A stretch of 7,340 nt of DNA from Pseudomonadota bacterium. GTDB lineage: Bacteria > Pseudomonadota > Alphaproteobacteria > Sphingomonadales > Sphingomonadaceae. The translations under genes were made by a program, and so were the position numbers. Positions 1-5,131 of this stretch are shown here, piece by piece (the first letter of the stretch is position 1; the number at the start of each line of letters is the position of its first letter). The notes beneath the pieces are model-generated. The model saw only the letters and a list, made by a program, of their open reading frames with translations. It was not told the DNA's origin and ran no database searches. The DNA is taken from contig JAEWKG010000029.1 in NCBI GenBank assembly GCA_023386135.1, forward strand, positions 1-7,340, in the 5' to 3' direction.

Positions 1-1
1 C

Positions 2-328
2 CCCCGCCTCAGCCCCGCCATGCTGCGGCTGGCGATCGGGTTTGAGCTGCAGGCCAAGGTGCTCGGCGGCCTGTCGAGGGCCGCTCAGCAGCGGCTCGAT
101 CAGGCCGCGGCCGCCAAGACCCAGACCCGCAGCACCTCGCCCGGCATGCGTCTGGTTCGCGAGTGGCAGGGCACGGTCCACATGGTCACCATCGGAGAGA
201 CCGGCGAGGTCGAATGGAACGGTCAGGTGTGGCGCTCCCTAAGCGCGGTCGCCCGCGCGATCACCGGCACCCACTGGTCGGGCCCCGCCTTCTTCGGCCT
301 AAAGCAGCGGAAAGGAAAGGCAGCATGA
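2..328 (+). CDS. DUF2924 domain protein, 3' part (N-terminus outside window)
   Basis: The frame is open to the left edge, so the gene begins outside the window; 108 codons and the TGA stop are seen. The ATG at 20 is probably internal, because the residues before it (PRLSPA) continue the conserved stretch leading into LRLAIGFELQAKVLGGLS. The second half carries the other hallmarks of the family: GMRLVREWQGTVHMV, then VWRSLSAVARAITGTHWSGPAFFGL. DUF2924 has no established biochemical role. What is known is that its genes very often sit directly upstream of large serine recombinase genes in alphaproteobacterial mobile regions. Here the stop codon overlaps the recombinase start (ATGA), implying one transcript and coupled translation. 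An accessory or directionality role for the recombinase is a reasonable guess and nothing more. The family assignment is by recognition of these motifs. Confidence 0.85.
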   Translation, partial: PRLSPAMLRLAIGFELQAKVLGGLSRAAQQRLDQAAAAKTQTRSTSPGMRLVREWQGTVHMVTIGETGEVEWNGQVWRSLSAVARAITGTHWSGPAFFGLKQRKGKAA

Positions 329-1986
329 AGAAGGTCCGCTGCGCCATCTACACCCGCAAATCGAGCGAGGAGGGTCTCGAACAGGACTTCAACTCACTCC
401 ACGCCCAGCGCGAAGCGTGTGCTGCCTATGTCATGAGCCAGGCGAGCGAAGGCTGGCACCTCCTCCCCGACGAGTACGACGATGGCGGTATCTCGGGCGG
501 CACGCTCGAACGCCCCGGGCTTCAGCGCCTGCTCGCCGATATTGCGGCCAAGAAGATCGACATCGTGGTCGTCTACAAGGTCGATCGGTTGACCCGCTCG
601 CTGCTTGACTTCTCGAAGCTCGTCGAAGCGTTCGACAAGGCCGAAGTCAGCTTCGTCTCGGTGACCCAGTCCTTCAATACCACCACCAGCATGGGGCGCC
701 TCACGCTCAACATGCTGTTGAGCTTCGCCCAGTTCGAGCGCGAGGTGACCGCCGAGCGCATCCGCGACAAGATCGCGGCCTCCAAGGCCCGCGGCATGTG
801 GATGGGCGGAGTTCCGCCCATCGGTTACCGACCCGACGGGCGCAGCTTGGCGATCGTAGAGGAGCACGCCGCAGTCATTCGCCACATCTTTGCTCGCTAC
901 ATCGCTCTTGGCTGCGCGCGCCTGGTAACGCTCGAGATGCTGCAGGACGATATCCGTGTACCTGCACGCGCGACCGCGTCTGGCCGTCCGATGGGCGGCG
1001 GCAACTTCACCCGCGGCCAGATATACAAAATCCTGACCACCCCTACCTACGTCGGTGAAATCCATCACCGCGACAAGATTCACCAGGGCAACCACGCGCC
1101 GATCATCGAGCGTGAGACGTGGGACGCCGCTCAGCGACTGCTCGCCGACAACCGACAGGGTGATCGGCGCCAGAAACACTCTCCGAACAGAAGCCTACTC
1201 GCCGGGAGGCTAGTCGACGAAGCGGGCGAGCCCCTCATCGCGACCCATGCCTGTAAGGGAAAGGTGCGATACCGCTATTATGTTAGTCGGTCGCTGCAAC
1301 ATGATCCGGATTCGGACTCGACCTCGGGCAAGCGCATCCCGGCGCGCGAGATCGAGGCGGCTGTCGCCGAGCGGGTCGCCGAAGCGCTCGATGATCCGAT
1401 CGCCCTCGCTGTAAGCGCCGGCTTCGCCCTACACTCAAGCGAGCTTAAGCAGACGATGGCACTCGCTGAGCGGCTGGCGGAACAGGTCCGGGCCAGAGAT
1501 TATCACACTATTCGGGAGCTAGTGAGCAGCGTGCGAGCAAGCCCACGCGAGGTGCGCATCGAGCTTGATAGAGGCGCATTGGGAAACGCACTCAAACTTG
1601 AAGCGGGTGAAGAACACCACGGTCCCATCTCGCTGGTCGCGACAGTCCGGGTGACACGCACAGGCCGCGCCGTCCGACTGGTACATGACAACGGCAAGGC
1701 GGCGTCGGCTGGCACACCCGACCAAGGACTGATTGCCTTGCTCGTCACTGCCCGGCGCTGGTGGGAGCGCCTATCCTCTGGTGACATCGACATCGCCAAG
1801 CTCTCGCAGGAGGAAGGCGTCAACGACTCCTGGATGTCGCGGGTAATCCGGATCAACGTTCTCTCGCCGCGGATTGTCGAGGCGATCCTGACCGGGACCC
1901 AGCCGGTGACGGTGACCGCGCGATGGCTGCGCCGCAATGACCTGCCGTTAGATTGGGATCAGCAATGGGAAGCGCTTACAGCATAG
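325..1986 (+). CDS. Large serine recombinase (resolvase/invertase superfamily), site-specific integrase
   Basis: This 553-residue site-specific recombinase likely integrates and excises the element on its left. The start is ATG 325, preceded by the purine-rich AGGAAAGG at about 313-320. An in-frame upstream start at 163 is rejected because it would lie inside DUF2924 and add 54 non-homologous residues. The resolvase catalytic domain is at about 4-155: YTRKSS with the likely nucleophile Ser13, QREAC near 28-32, YKVDRLTRS at 84-92 carrying the active-site arginines, and the long helix around FAQFEREVTAERI. The recombinase DNA-binding domain follows (about 165-275, ending in RETWDAAQRLL). A zinc-ribbon-like segment lies near 288-322 (LLAGRL to VRYRYYVS) but has a single cysteine, so it probably binds no zinc. 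The C-terminus (about 485-545) has a helix-turn-helix-like stretch and ends in LPLDWDQQWEALTA, as usual for this subfamily. No frameshift is seen, so it could be active. Its codons include more ATA, TTA and AGA than the neighbouring core genes, which fits transfer. Confidence 0.93.
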   Translation: MKKVRCAIYTRKSSEEGLEQDFNSLHAQREACAAYVMSQASEGWHLLPDEYDDGGISGGTLERPGLQRLLADIAAKKIDIVVVYKVDRLTRSLLDFSKLVEAFDKAEVSFVSVTQSFNTTTSMGRLTLNMLLSFAQFEREVTAERIRDKIAASKARGMWMGGVPPIGYRPDGRSLAIVEEHAAVIRHIFARYIALGCARLVTLEMLQDDIRVPARATASGRPMGGGNFTRGQIYKILTTPTYVGEIHHRDKIHQGNHAPIIERETWDAAQRLLADNRQGDRRQKHSPNRSLLAGRLVDEAGEPLIATHACKGKVRYRYYVSRSLQHDPDSDSTSGKRIPAREIEAAVAERVAEALDDPIALAVSAGFALHSSELKQTMALAERLAEQVRARDYHTIRELVSSVRASPREVRIELDRGALGNALKLEAGEEHHGPISLVATVRVTRTGRAVRLVHDNGKAASAGTPDQGLIALLVTARRWWERLSSGDIDIAKLSQEEGVNDSWMSRVIRINVLSPRIVEAILTGTQPVTVTARWLRRNDLPLDWDQQWEALTA

Positions 1987-2017
1987 AGCATCGCGCGATT
2001 TCCCAACGTCGCTTTCA

Positions 2018-2023
2018 TACAAT
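2018..2023 (+). promoter_or_regulatory. Possible -10 box (TACAAT) downstream of recombinase
   Basis: TACAAT differs from the sigma-70 -10 consensus by one base and lies 32 bases past the recombinase stop. No recognisable -35 hexamer is found 16-18 bases upstream, and there is no extended -10 TG. If it works, it would start a short transcript near position 2030 ending at the terminator around 2125, about 95 nt. Chance occurrence is quite possible. Confidence 0.2.
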
Positions 2024-2066
2024 GCAGGTGCGAGTGTTGCCCTTATCGGCCGCGCCGCGACCCGAA

Positions 2067-2104
2067 GGGCCTGATTGAGATCAGGTTCTCGACTTCTCAG
2101 GCCC
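2067..2104 (+). other. Potential alternative RNA fold competing with the downstream terminator
   Basis: GGGCCTGA (2067-2074) is exactly complementary to TCAGGCCC (2097-2104), giving an 8-bp stem. Nested inside, 2075-2080 can pair with 2087-2092 (six pairs including one G-U) around a 6-nt loop. This fold takes up the first half of the 5' arm of the terminator hairpin (2099-2107). It is also exclusive with a local hairpin, CCTGAT (2070-2075) with ATCAGG (2080-2085). The arrangement resembles a terminator/antiterminator switch, but no regulated gene lies directly downstream on this strand, and a 40-base GC-rich stretch can produce such pairings by chance. Confidence 0.3.
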
Positions 2105-2125
2105 CGCCTCGTGCGGGGCCTTTTT
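2099..2125 (+). terminator. Intrinsic terminator after the recombinase
   Basis: A perfect 9-bp stem, AGGCCCCGC (2099-2107) with GCGGGGCCT (2113-2121), closes a 5-nt loop and is followed directly by four more T residues (2122-2125). The T run lies only on the plus-strand side, so it terminates rightward transcription, probably that of the DUF2924-recombinase unit or of a short RNA starting within the gap. It would also protect the tRNA-Ser region from antisense read-through out of the element. Confidence 0.85.
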
Positions 2126-2128
2126 GCT

Positions 2129-2245
2129 TCAGATGCCGACCATCGCGAGCATGGTCCTCAGCATCCAGTAGCCCATCCGCACAACGAACAAGAAAAATAG
2201 GAACGCGAACTCGAGCTCGACGGGGTCTAGAAGGCGGCGCTTCAT
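2129..2245 (-). CDS. Doubtful small membrane protein (38 aa)
   Basis: From ATG 2245 to a TGA stop at 2129 the frame reads MKRRLLDPVE, then a hydrophobic run (about residues 11-22, FAFLFFLFVV), then a mixed tail RMGYWMLRTMLAMVGI. This has the shape of a single-span small membrane protein with a basic N-terminus. The frame stays open upstream to a TTG at 2434 (101 aa), but that extension is low in complexity, has no convincing ribosome binding site and does not resemble any family I know. No clear Shine-Dalgarno is seen before ATG 2245 either. It may be a chance ORF, a small cargo gene of the element, or a remnant. Confidence 0.2.
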   Translation of the reverse strand: MKRRLLDPVELEFAFLFFLFVVRMGYWMLRTMLAMVGI

Positions 2246-2420
2246 CAGGTCAGCTACGCGAACGTCAGGGGTGTAGGAAAGCCCTGTGTGCGCCCGCAAT
2301 TGCGTTTCCGGTCCCGCCACAGCGTCCACGGAGAATCCCCGGCATACCGGCCCCGAATATCCGCGTAGGATGCTCTCTGCGGACCGGCTCCGGGCCGCGA
2401 ATGCCGCGGAACTGCGCGGT

Positions 2421-2430
2421 TCTCGCGAGA
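2421..2430. repeat. Perfect 10-bp palindrome TCTCGCGAGA
   Basis: A self-complementary decamer lies 33 bases beyond the tRNA-Ser 3' end, inside the probable element border. It could be a protein-binding site, part of a hairpin in the tRNA 3' trailer, or chance. Palindromes this short are common in GC-rich DNA. Confidence 0.3.
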
Positions 2431-2463
2431 CCAAAAATCGTTCTATATCAGAAAGTTAGTTAG

Positions 2464-2554
2464 TGGCGGAGCGGGAGGGATTCGAACCCTCGATACGCTT
2501 GTGACGTATACTCACTTTCCAGGCGAGCGCCTTCGACCACTCGGCCACCGCTCC
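2464..2554 (-). tRNA. tRNA-Ser (anticodon GGA), CCA encoded
   Basis: The minus strand folds into a complete class II tRNA of 91 nt including CCA. Acceptor arms are GGAGCGG (2548-2554) and CCGCTCC (2468-2474), with discriminator G at 2467 and CCA at 2464-2466. The anticodon stem CTCGC/GTGAG encloses loop CTGGAAA, placing anticodon GGA at 2518-2520, which reads UCC and UCU. A long variable arm with stem ATACG/CGTAT is typical of serine tRNAs, and the T arm is GAGGG-TTCGAAT-CCCTC. All stems are intact, so the gene is functional despite the recombinase module next to its 3' end. tRNA 3' ends are favoured integration sites because insertion can restore the gene. Confidence 0.97.
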
Positions 2555-2572
2555 GCATGCTCTGGACGCGCG

Positions 2573-2601
2573 CACCTAGCCGCCGCTTGATGCGCTGACA
2601 A
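2573..2601 (-). promoter_or_regulatory. Likely promoter of tRNA-Ser
   Basis: Reading the minus strand, TTGTCA (2596-2601, five of six matches to TTGACA) is followed after exactly 17 bases by TAGGTG (2573-2578), a weak -10. A start about 7 bases on would give a leader of roughly 12 nt before the mature tRNA 5' end at 2554. The -35 and spacing are good and the -10 is poor, which is acceptable for alphaproteobacterial stable RNA promoters. The site lies in the 66-bp space shared with the divergent metallopeptidase gene. Confidence 0.5.
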
Positions 2602-2620
2602 GCGCGGTGCTCGGCCCTAG

Positions 2621-3031
2621 ATGGGCGGCATGACACGCACGTTCGGCACCCCGCCCTCGCCCGCCGAGTTCGAGGCTATCGTCCGCCAGGCGCTGGCGCG
2701 GCTGCCGGCGGAATTTGCACAGCATATTGGGGGCGTGGTGCTGTCGGTGGAGGAGTTCGCCGACGCGGAGACGCTGGCCGAAATGGGCATCGAGGATCCC
2801 TTCGAGCTGACCGGGCTGTTCGAAGGCATCGGACTTACCGAACAGTCGATCGAGATGAGCGGGCAGATGCCCAACCGGGTACGGCTGTTCCGCGGTGCCA
2901 TCCTCGACGAATGGATCGCGGAGGGCGAGGACCTCGAGCACCTCATCGCGCACGTGGTGATCCACGAGATCGGCCATCACTTCGGGCTGTCGGACGCCGA
3001 CATGCACGCGCTGGAGGACGCAGCCGACTGA
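2621..3031 (+). CDS. Zincin-like metallopeptidase family protein
   Basis: A cytoplasmic protein of 136 residues with no signal peptide or membrane segment. It matches the small zincin-like metallopeptidase family (Pfam PF06262 type). The N-terminal half is helical and acidic (FGTPPSPAEFEAIVRQAL), and a conserved VRLFRGAILDEW segment precedes the active site. The zinc motif is HEIGHHFGLSD: His115, Glu116 and His119 form HExxH, and Asp125 is the likely third ligand. All catalytic residues are present. Substrates of the family are unknown. Two starts are possible, ATG 2621 and ATG 2630; neither has a good Shine-Dalgarno, and homologs usually begin near MTRTFG, which favours 2630 (133 aa). It lies divergent from tRNA-Ser and upstream of the cyclophilin gene with about 40 bases between, so the two may share a transcript. 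Confidence 0.88.
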   Translation: MGGMTRTFGTPPSPAEFEAIVRQALARLPAEFAQHIGGVVLSVEEFADAETLAEMGIEDPFELTGLFEGIGLTEQSIEMSGQMPNRVRLFRGAILDEWIAEGEDLEHLIAHVVIHEIGHHFGLSDADMHALEDAAD

Positions 3032-3070
3032 CGCTTGCCTTGGCCGCCGCGCGTGGCACAACGCATAGGC

Positions 3071-4042
3071 ATGAGAACCGTCATCATCGCCGCCGCGCTG
3101 CTCGCAGCGCCTGCGCTCGCCGCCGATACGGCGCCTGCTTACCCGCCGACGCCGAGCGAGATCATCGCGGCCGCCGCGCCGAGCGACTGGGTGGCGATCG
3201 ATCCCAACGACTTGCTCGTCATGACCCTCGCGCCGGATGCCGGCGGGCGGGAGCGCAAGGTGGTGATCCAGCTCATCTCCGCGCCGTTCAGCACCGCCTG
3301 GACTGCGAACATCCGCACGCTCGCCAAGGCGCACTGGTGGGACGGTCTCGCGATCGTGCGCGCGCAGGACAACTACGTTGTCCAGTGGGGCGATCCCGAT
3401 GGCGACGATAAAGCCAAGGCGCGCGCGCTTCCTGCGGGACTCAAGCCGACCAGCGAGCAAGACTATTCGATTCCCCTGCCACCTCCCCCGGCAGCTGAGG
3501 CGAGCGGCGCGGATGTTCGCGCGCCGGCCGTCGGCTTTCCAGCGCTTCGTGACAGCTATGCCCCAAGTATCGGCTATACCCTGACCGGGTGGCCTGCCGC
3601 GAGCGATGGTGAAAGCTGGTGGCCGATCCACTGCTACGGCGCGGTCGGAGTCGGCCGCGATGTCTCGCCGAGCGCCGGCACCGGAGGCGAACTCTACACC
3701 GTGATCGGGCAGGCGCCGCGCCACCTCGACCGCAACATCGCTGTCGTCGGCCGGGTCATCGAGGGGATCGAGAATCTCTCGACCCTCCCCCGCGGGACCG
3801 AGGCGCTGGGGTTCTACGCCACGCCGGCCGAGCGCACGCCGATCGTCTCGATCCGCCTCGCCAAAGAATTGCCGGCAGCCGAGCGGCCGCGGTTCGAGTA
3901 CCTTTCGACCGATAGCGCCAGCTTCGCGCAGTACGTGAACGCGCGCGCCAACCGGCATGACACGTTCTTCATCAAACCGGCCGGCGGCGTGGACATATGC
4001 AACGCGCCGGTGCCCGTGCGCCGGGTCGCGGCAGCGAAGTAG
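3071..4042 (+). CDS. Exported cyclophilin-type peptidyl-prolyl cis-trans isomerase
   Basis: This 323-residue enzyme should catalyse cis-trans isomerisation of X-Pro bonds outside the cytoplasm. Start ATG 3071 is chosen because it opens a classic signal peptide, MRTVIIAAALLAAPALA, with cleavage expected near residues 17-19. The in-frame TTG at 3035 would add 12 residues that spoil it. The cyclophilin fold begins around residue 50 (LLVMTLAPDAGGRERKVVIQL), followed by WTANIRTLAKAHWWDGL and AIVRAQDNYVVQWGDPDGD, where Arg97 matches the catalytic arginine. Later core motifs are GTGGELYTVIG (203-213) and NIAVVGRVIEGIENL (222-236). Between the two halves is an insert of roughly 90 residues with a PLPPPP run, and the C-terminal 60 residues extend beyond the usual domain. 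The two cysteines (188, 310) might form a disulfide after export. The tryptophan that binds cyclosporin in eukaryotic cyclophilins is absent, as in many bacterial members. Confidence 0.88.
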   Translation: MRTVIIAAALLAAPALAADTAPAYPPTPSEIIAAAAPSDWVAIDPNDLLVMTLAPDAGGRERKVVIQLISAPFSTAWTANIRTLAKAHWWDGLAIVRAQDNYVVQWGDPDGDDKAKARALPAGLKPTSEQDYSIPLPPPPAAEASGADVRAPAVGFPALRDSYAPSIGYTLTGWPAASDGESWWPIHCYGAVGVGRDVSPSAGTGGELYTVIGQAPRHLDRNIAVVGRVIEGIENLSTLPRGTEALGFYATPAERTPIVSIRLAKELPAAERPRFEYLSTDSASFAQYVNARANRHDTFFIKPAGGVDICNAPVPVRRVAAAK

Positions 4043-4043
4043 T

Positions 4044-4406
4044 TCAGAGCTTCTGCATCAGCTCGATGCGGTTGCCGAACGGATCGGTCACGTCGCCGCG
4101 CGCATAGCCGTCGAGCGGCGTGCCATCCGCGAACCCGACGCCATGCTCGGCCAGCCGGGCGCGCATGGCGGCAAGATCGCTCACCAGCAGCGCCGGGTGC
4201 GCCTTTGCCGCGGGGCGGAAGTCCTGCTCCACGCCGAGGTGCAGCTCGACGCCTGGCGCATGGAACCAACAGCCACCGCGCACCGCGAGAGGCGGCGGCT
4301 TGGGCCGCTCGGCGAGGCCCAGCACATCGATGTAGAACGCGCGCGCCTGCTCCTCGCCGCCAGCGGGCATGGCGAGCTGGACGTGGTCGAGGCCGACGAT
4401 CGTCAC
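4044..4406 (-). CDS. VOC/glyoxalase-fold metalloprotein
   Basis: A 120-residue cytoplasmic protein of the vicinal oxygen chelate superfamily (glyoxalase/bleomycin-resistance/dioxygenase fold). Two babab modules are visible. The first opens with IVGLDHVQLAMPAG and includes EEQARAFYIDVLGL; the second covers HPALLVSDLAAMRARLAEHG and ends in VTDPFGNRIELMQ. Candidate metal ligands by position are His8, His56 (or Glu54), His70 and Glu115. The substrate cannot be told from sequence. The start is GTG 4406, because homology begins at VTIVGLDHV. Longer in-frame openings upstream lie inside the methyltransferase gene in another frame and read as arginine- and proline-rich shadow. The GTG overlaps the methyltransferase stop by four bases (GTGA), so translation is probably coupled. 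It is the last gene of the rsh operon and converges on the cyclophilin gene, one base apart. Confidence 0.88.
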   Translation of the reverse strand: MTIVGLDHVQLAMPAGGEEQARAFYIDVLGLAERPKPPPLAVRGGCWFHAPGVELHLGVEQDFRPAAKAHPALLVSDLAAMRARLAEHGVGFADGTPLDGYARGDVTDPFGNRIELMQKL

Positions 4407-5131
4407 GCGGCCCCGGTGCGCAAGCCGAACAGCTCCGCCCCCTCGGCCGAGGCGATGGGATACCACGGCTCGGCGGCGAACAGGTCGGGCGCGCTGGGAT
4501 TGACGTAGACCAGCCGCACGGTGCGCGGATTGTCGCGCACCGAAGCGACGATCCGCTGCGCGATCCGGTTGACGAGCGGCCGGTCGAACGGGTTGTTCAT
4601 GTACACCACCAGGTCGGTCGGCGGATATTCGAACTGCTCGGCATCGCCCAGTTGCGGGGCGATGCGCGGATCGCCGAACTTGGCGAGGTTGGTGAGGCAC
4701 ACCGCATGCATCTCCTCGGCGAACTCGATGCCGGTGATGGCGTGGAACGGATAATCGGCCGCCATCATCAGGCAGCGCCCCTTGCCCGAGCCGAGGTCGA
4801 CAAAGGTGCACGCCGTGGGATCGACATCGAGCAGCGCCATCGCGCGATGAAAGTGTTCGGGACCGGTGGCGATGTGCGACACGCCGAGCGCCGCGTTGGG
4901 GGAATGGATCGTCAGCCGGGAGAGATACTGCGTCCCGCCGGTATCGACCCCCATCGCCTCGTCATAGGCGCGGTCCGCCTCTTCCTTGCGCTGCCGGTAT
5001 TCGAGCGACTCCCGCGACGGCAACCCGATAGCGATGCGCGCATGTTTGACCAGCCGTTGCAATGTGCCCGCGATCCCCTCGCGCTTCAGCACCGCCAGAG
5101 TGCGCCGCACGAACCAGGCGAGCCGGCGCAT
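4403..5131 (-). CDS. Class I SAM-dependent methyltransferase
   Basis: A 242-residue protein with a Rossmann-like methyltransferase core from about residue 105 onward. Motif I is FVDLGSGKGR (110-119), the SAM-binding glycine-rich loop. An acidic residue ends strand 2 (GIEFAEEMH, Glu136), LGDAEQF supplies the motif III-type aspartate (163), and VVYMNNPF (175-182) fits the catalytic NPPF-like motif IV position. The first 100 residues form a basic, helical N-terminal part with RRLAWFVRRTLAVLKREG, which may bind nucleic acid or membrane. The layout resembles uncharacterised methyltransferases with a DOT1-like core, and the substrate is unknown. Start ATG 5131 follows the rsh TAG with no gap (TAGATG), and the stop overlaps the downstream VOC start. 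It must therefore be expressed with rsh unless an internal promoter exists. Confidence 0.88.
   Translation of the reverse strand: MRRLAWFVRRTLAVLKREGIAGTLQRLVKHARIAIGLPSRESLEYRQRKEEADRAYDEAMGVDTGGTQYLSRLTIHSPNAALGVSHIATGPEHFHRAMALLDVDPTACTFVDLGSGKGRCLMMAADYPFHAITGIEFAEEMHAVCLTNLAKFGDPRIAPQLGDAEQFEYPPTDLVVYMNNPFDRPLVNRIAQRIVASVRDNPRTVRLVYVNPSAPDLFAAEPWYPIASAEGAELFGLRTGAA

Larger units (their letters stand above)
1987..2463. other. 477-bp region between recombinase and tRNA-Ser, probable element end
   Basis: This stretch separates the recombinase stop from the tRNA-Ser 3' end and holds no gene that can be called with confidence. It contains a good intrinsic terminator (2099-2125), a hairpin in front of it, a TACAAT hexamer at 2018-2023 without a convincing -35, a doubtful minus-strand small membrane ORF (2129-2245), a perfect 10-bp palindrome (2421-2430), and an AT-rich patch with a tandem GTTA (2434-2463). 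If an element is integrated at the tRNA, one attachment site should lie at the right end of this region. No copy of the tRNA 3' end is seen elsewhere in the window. Confidence 0.5.

Noticed and set aside
163..324. Upstream in-frame start for the recombinase giving 607 residues
   Set aside because: These 54 codons lie inside the DUF2924 gene, read as arginine-rich shadow, and precede the true conserved N-terminus and a good ribosome binding site at ATG 325.
2464..2554. tRNA-Ser disrupted or truncated by the integration
   Set aside because: All stems, the long variable arm, the anticodon loop and encoded CCA are intact.
2576..3958. Long minus-strand open frame opposite the metallopeptidase and cyclophilin genes
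   Set aside because: It is arginine-rich, matches no family, and lies antisense to two genes with clear motifs; such shadows are common in GC-rich coding DNA.
4407..4811. N-terminal extension of the VOC protein to 255 residues
   Set aside because: It overlaps the methyltransferase in another frame and is low-complexity; the VOC fold begins at GTG 4406 and matches the usual length of about 120.
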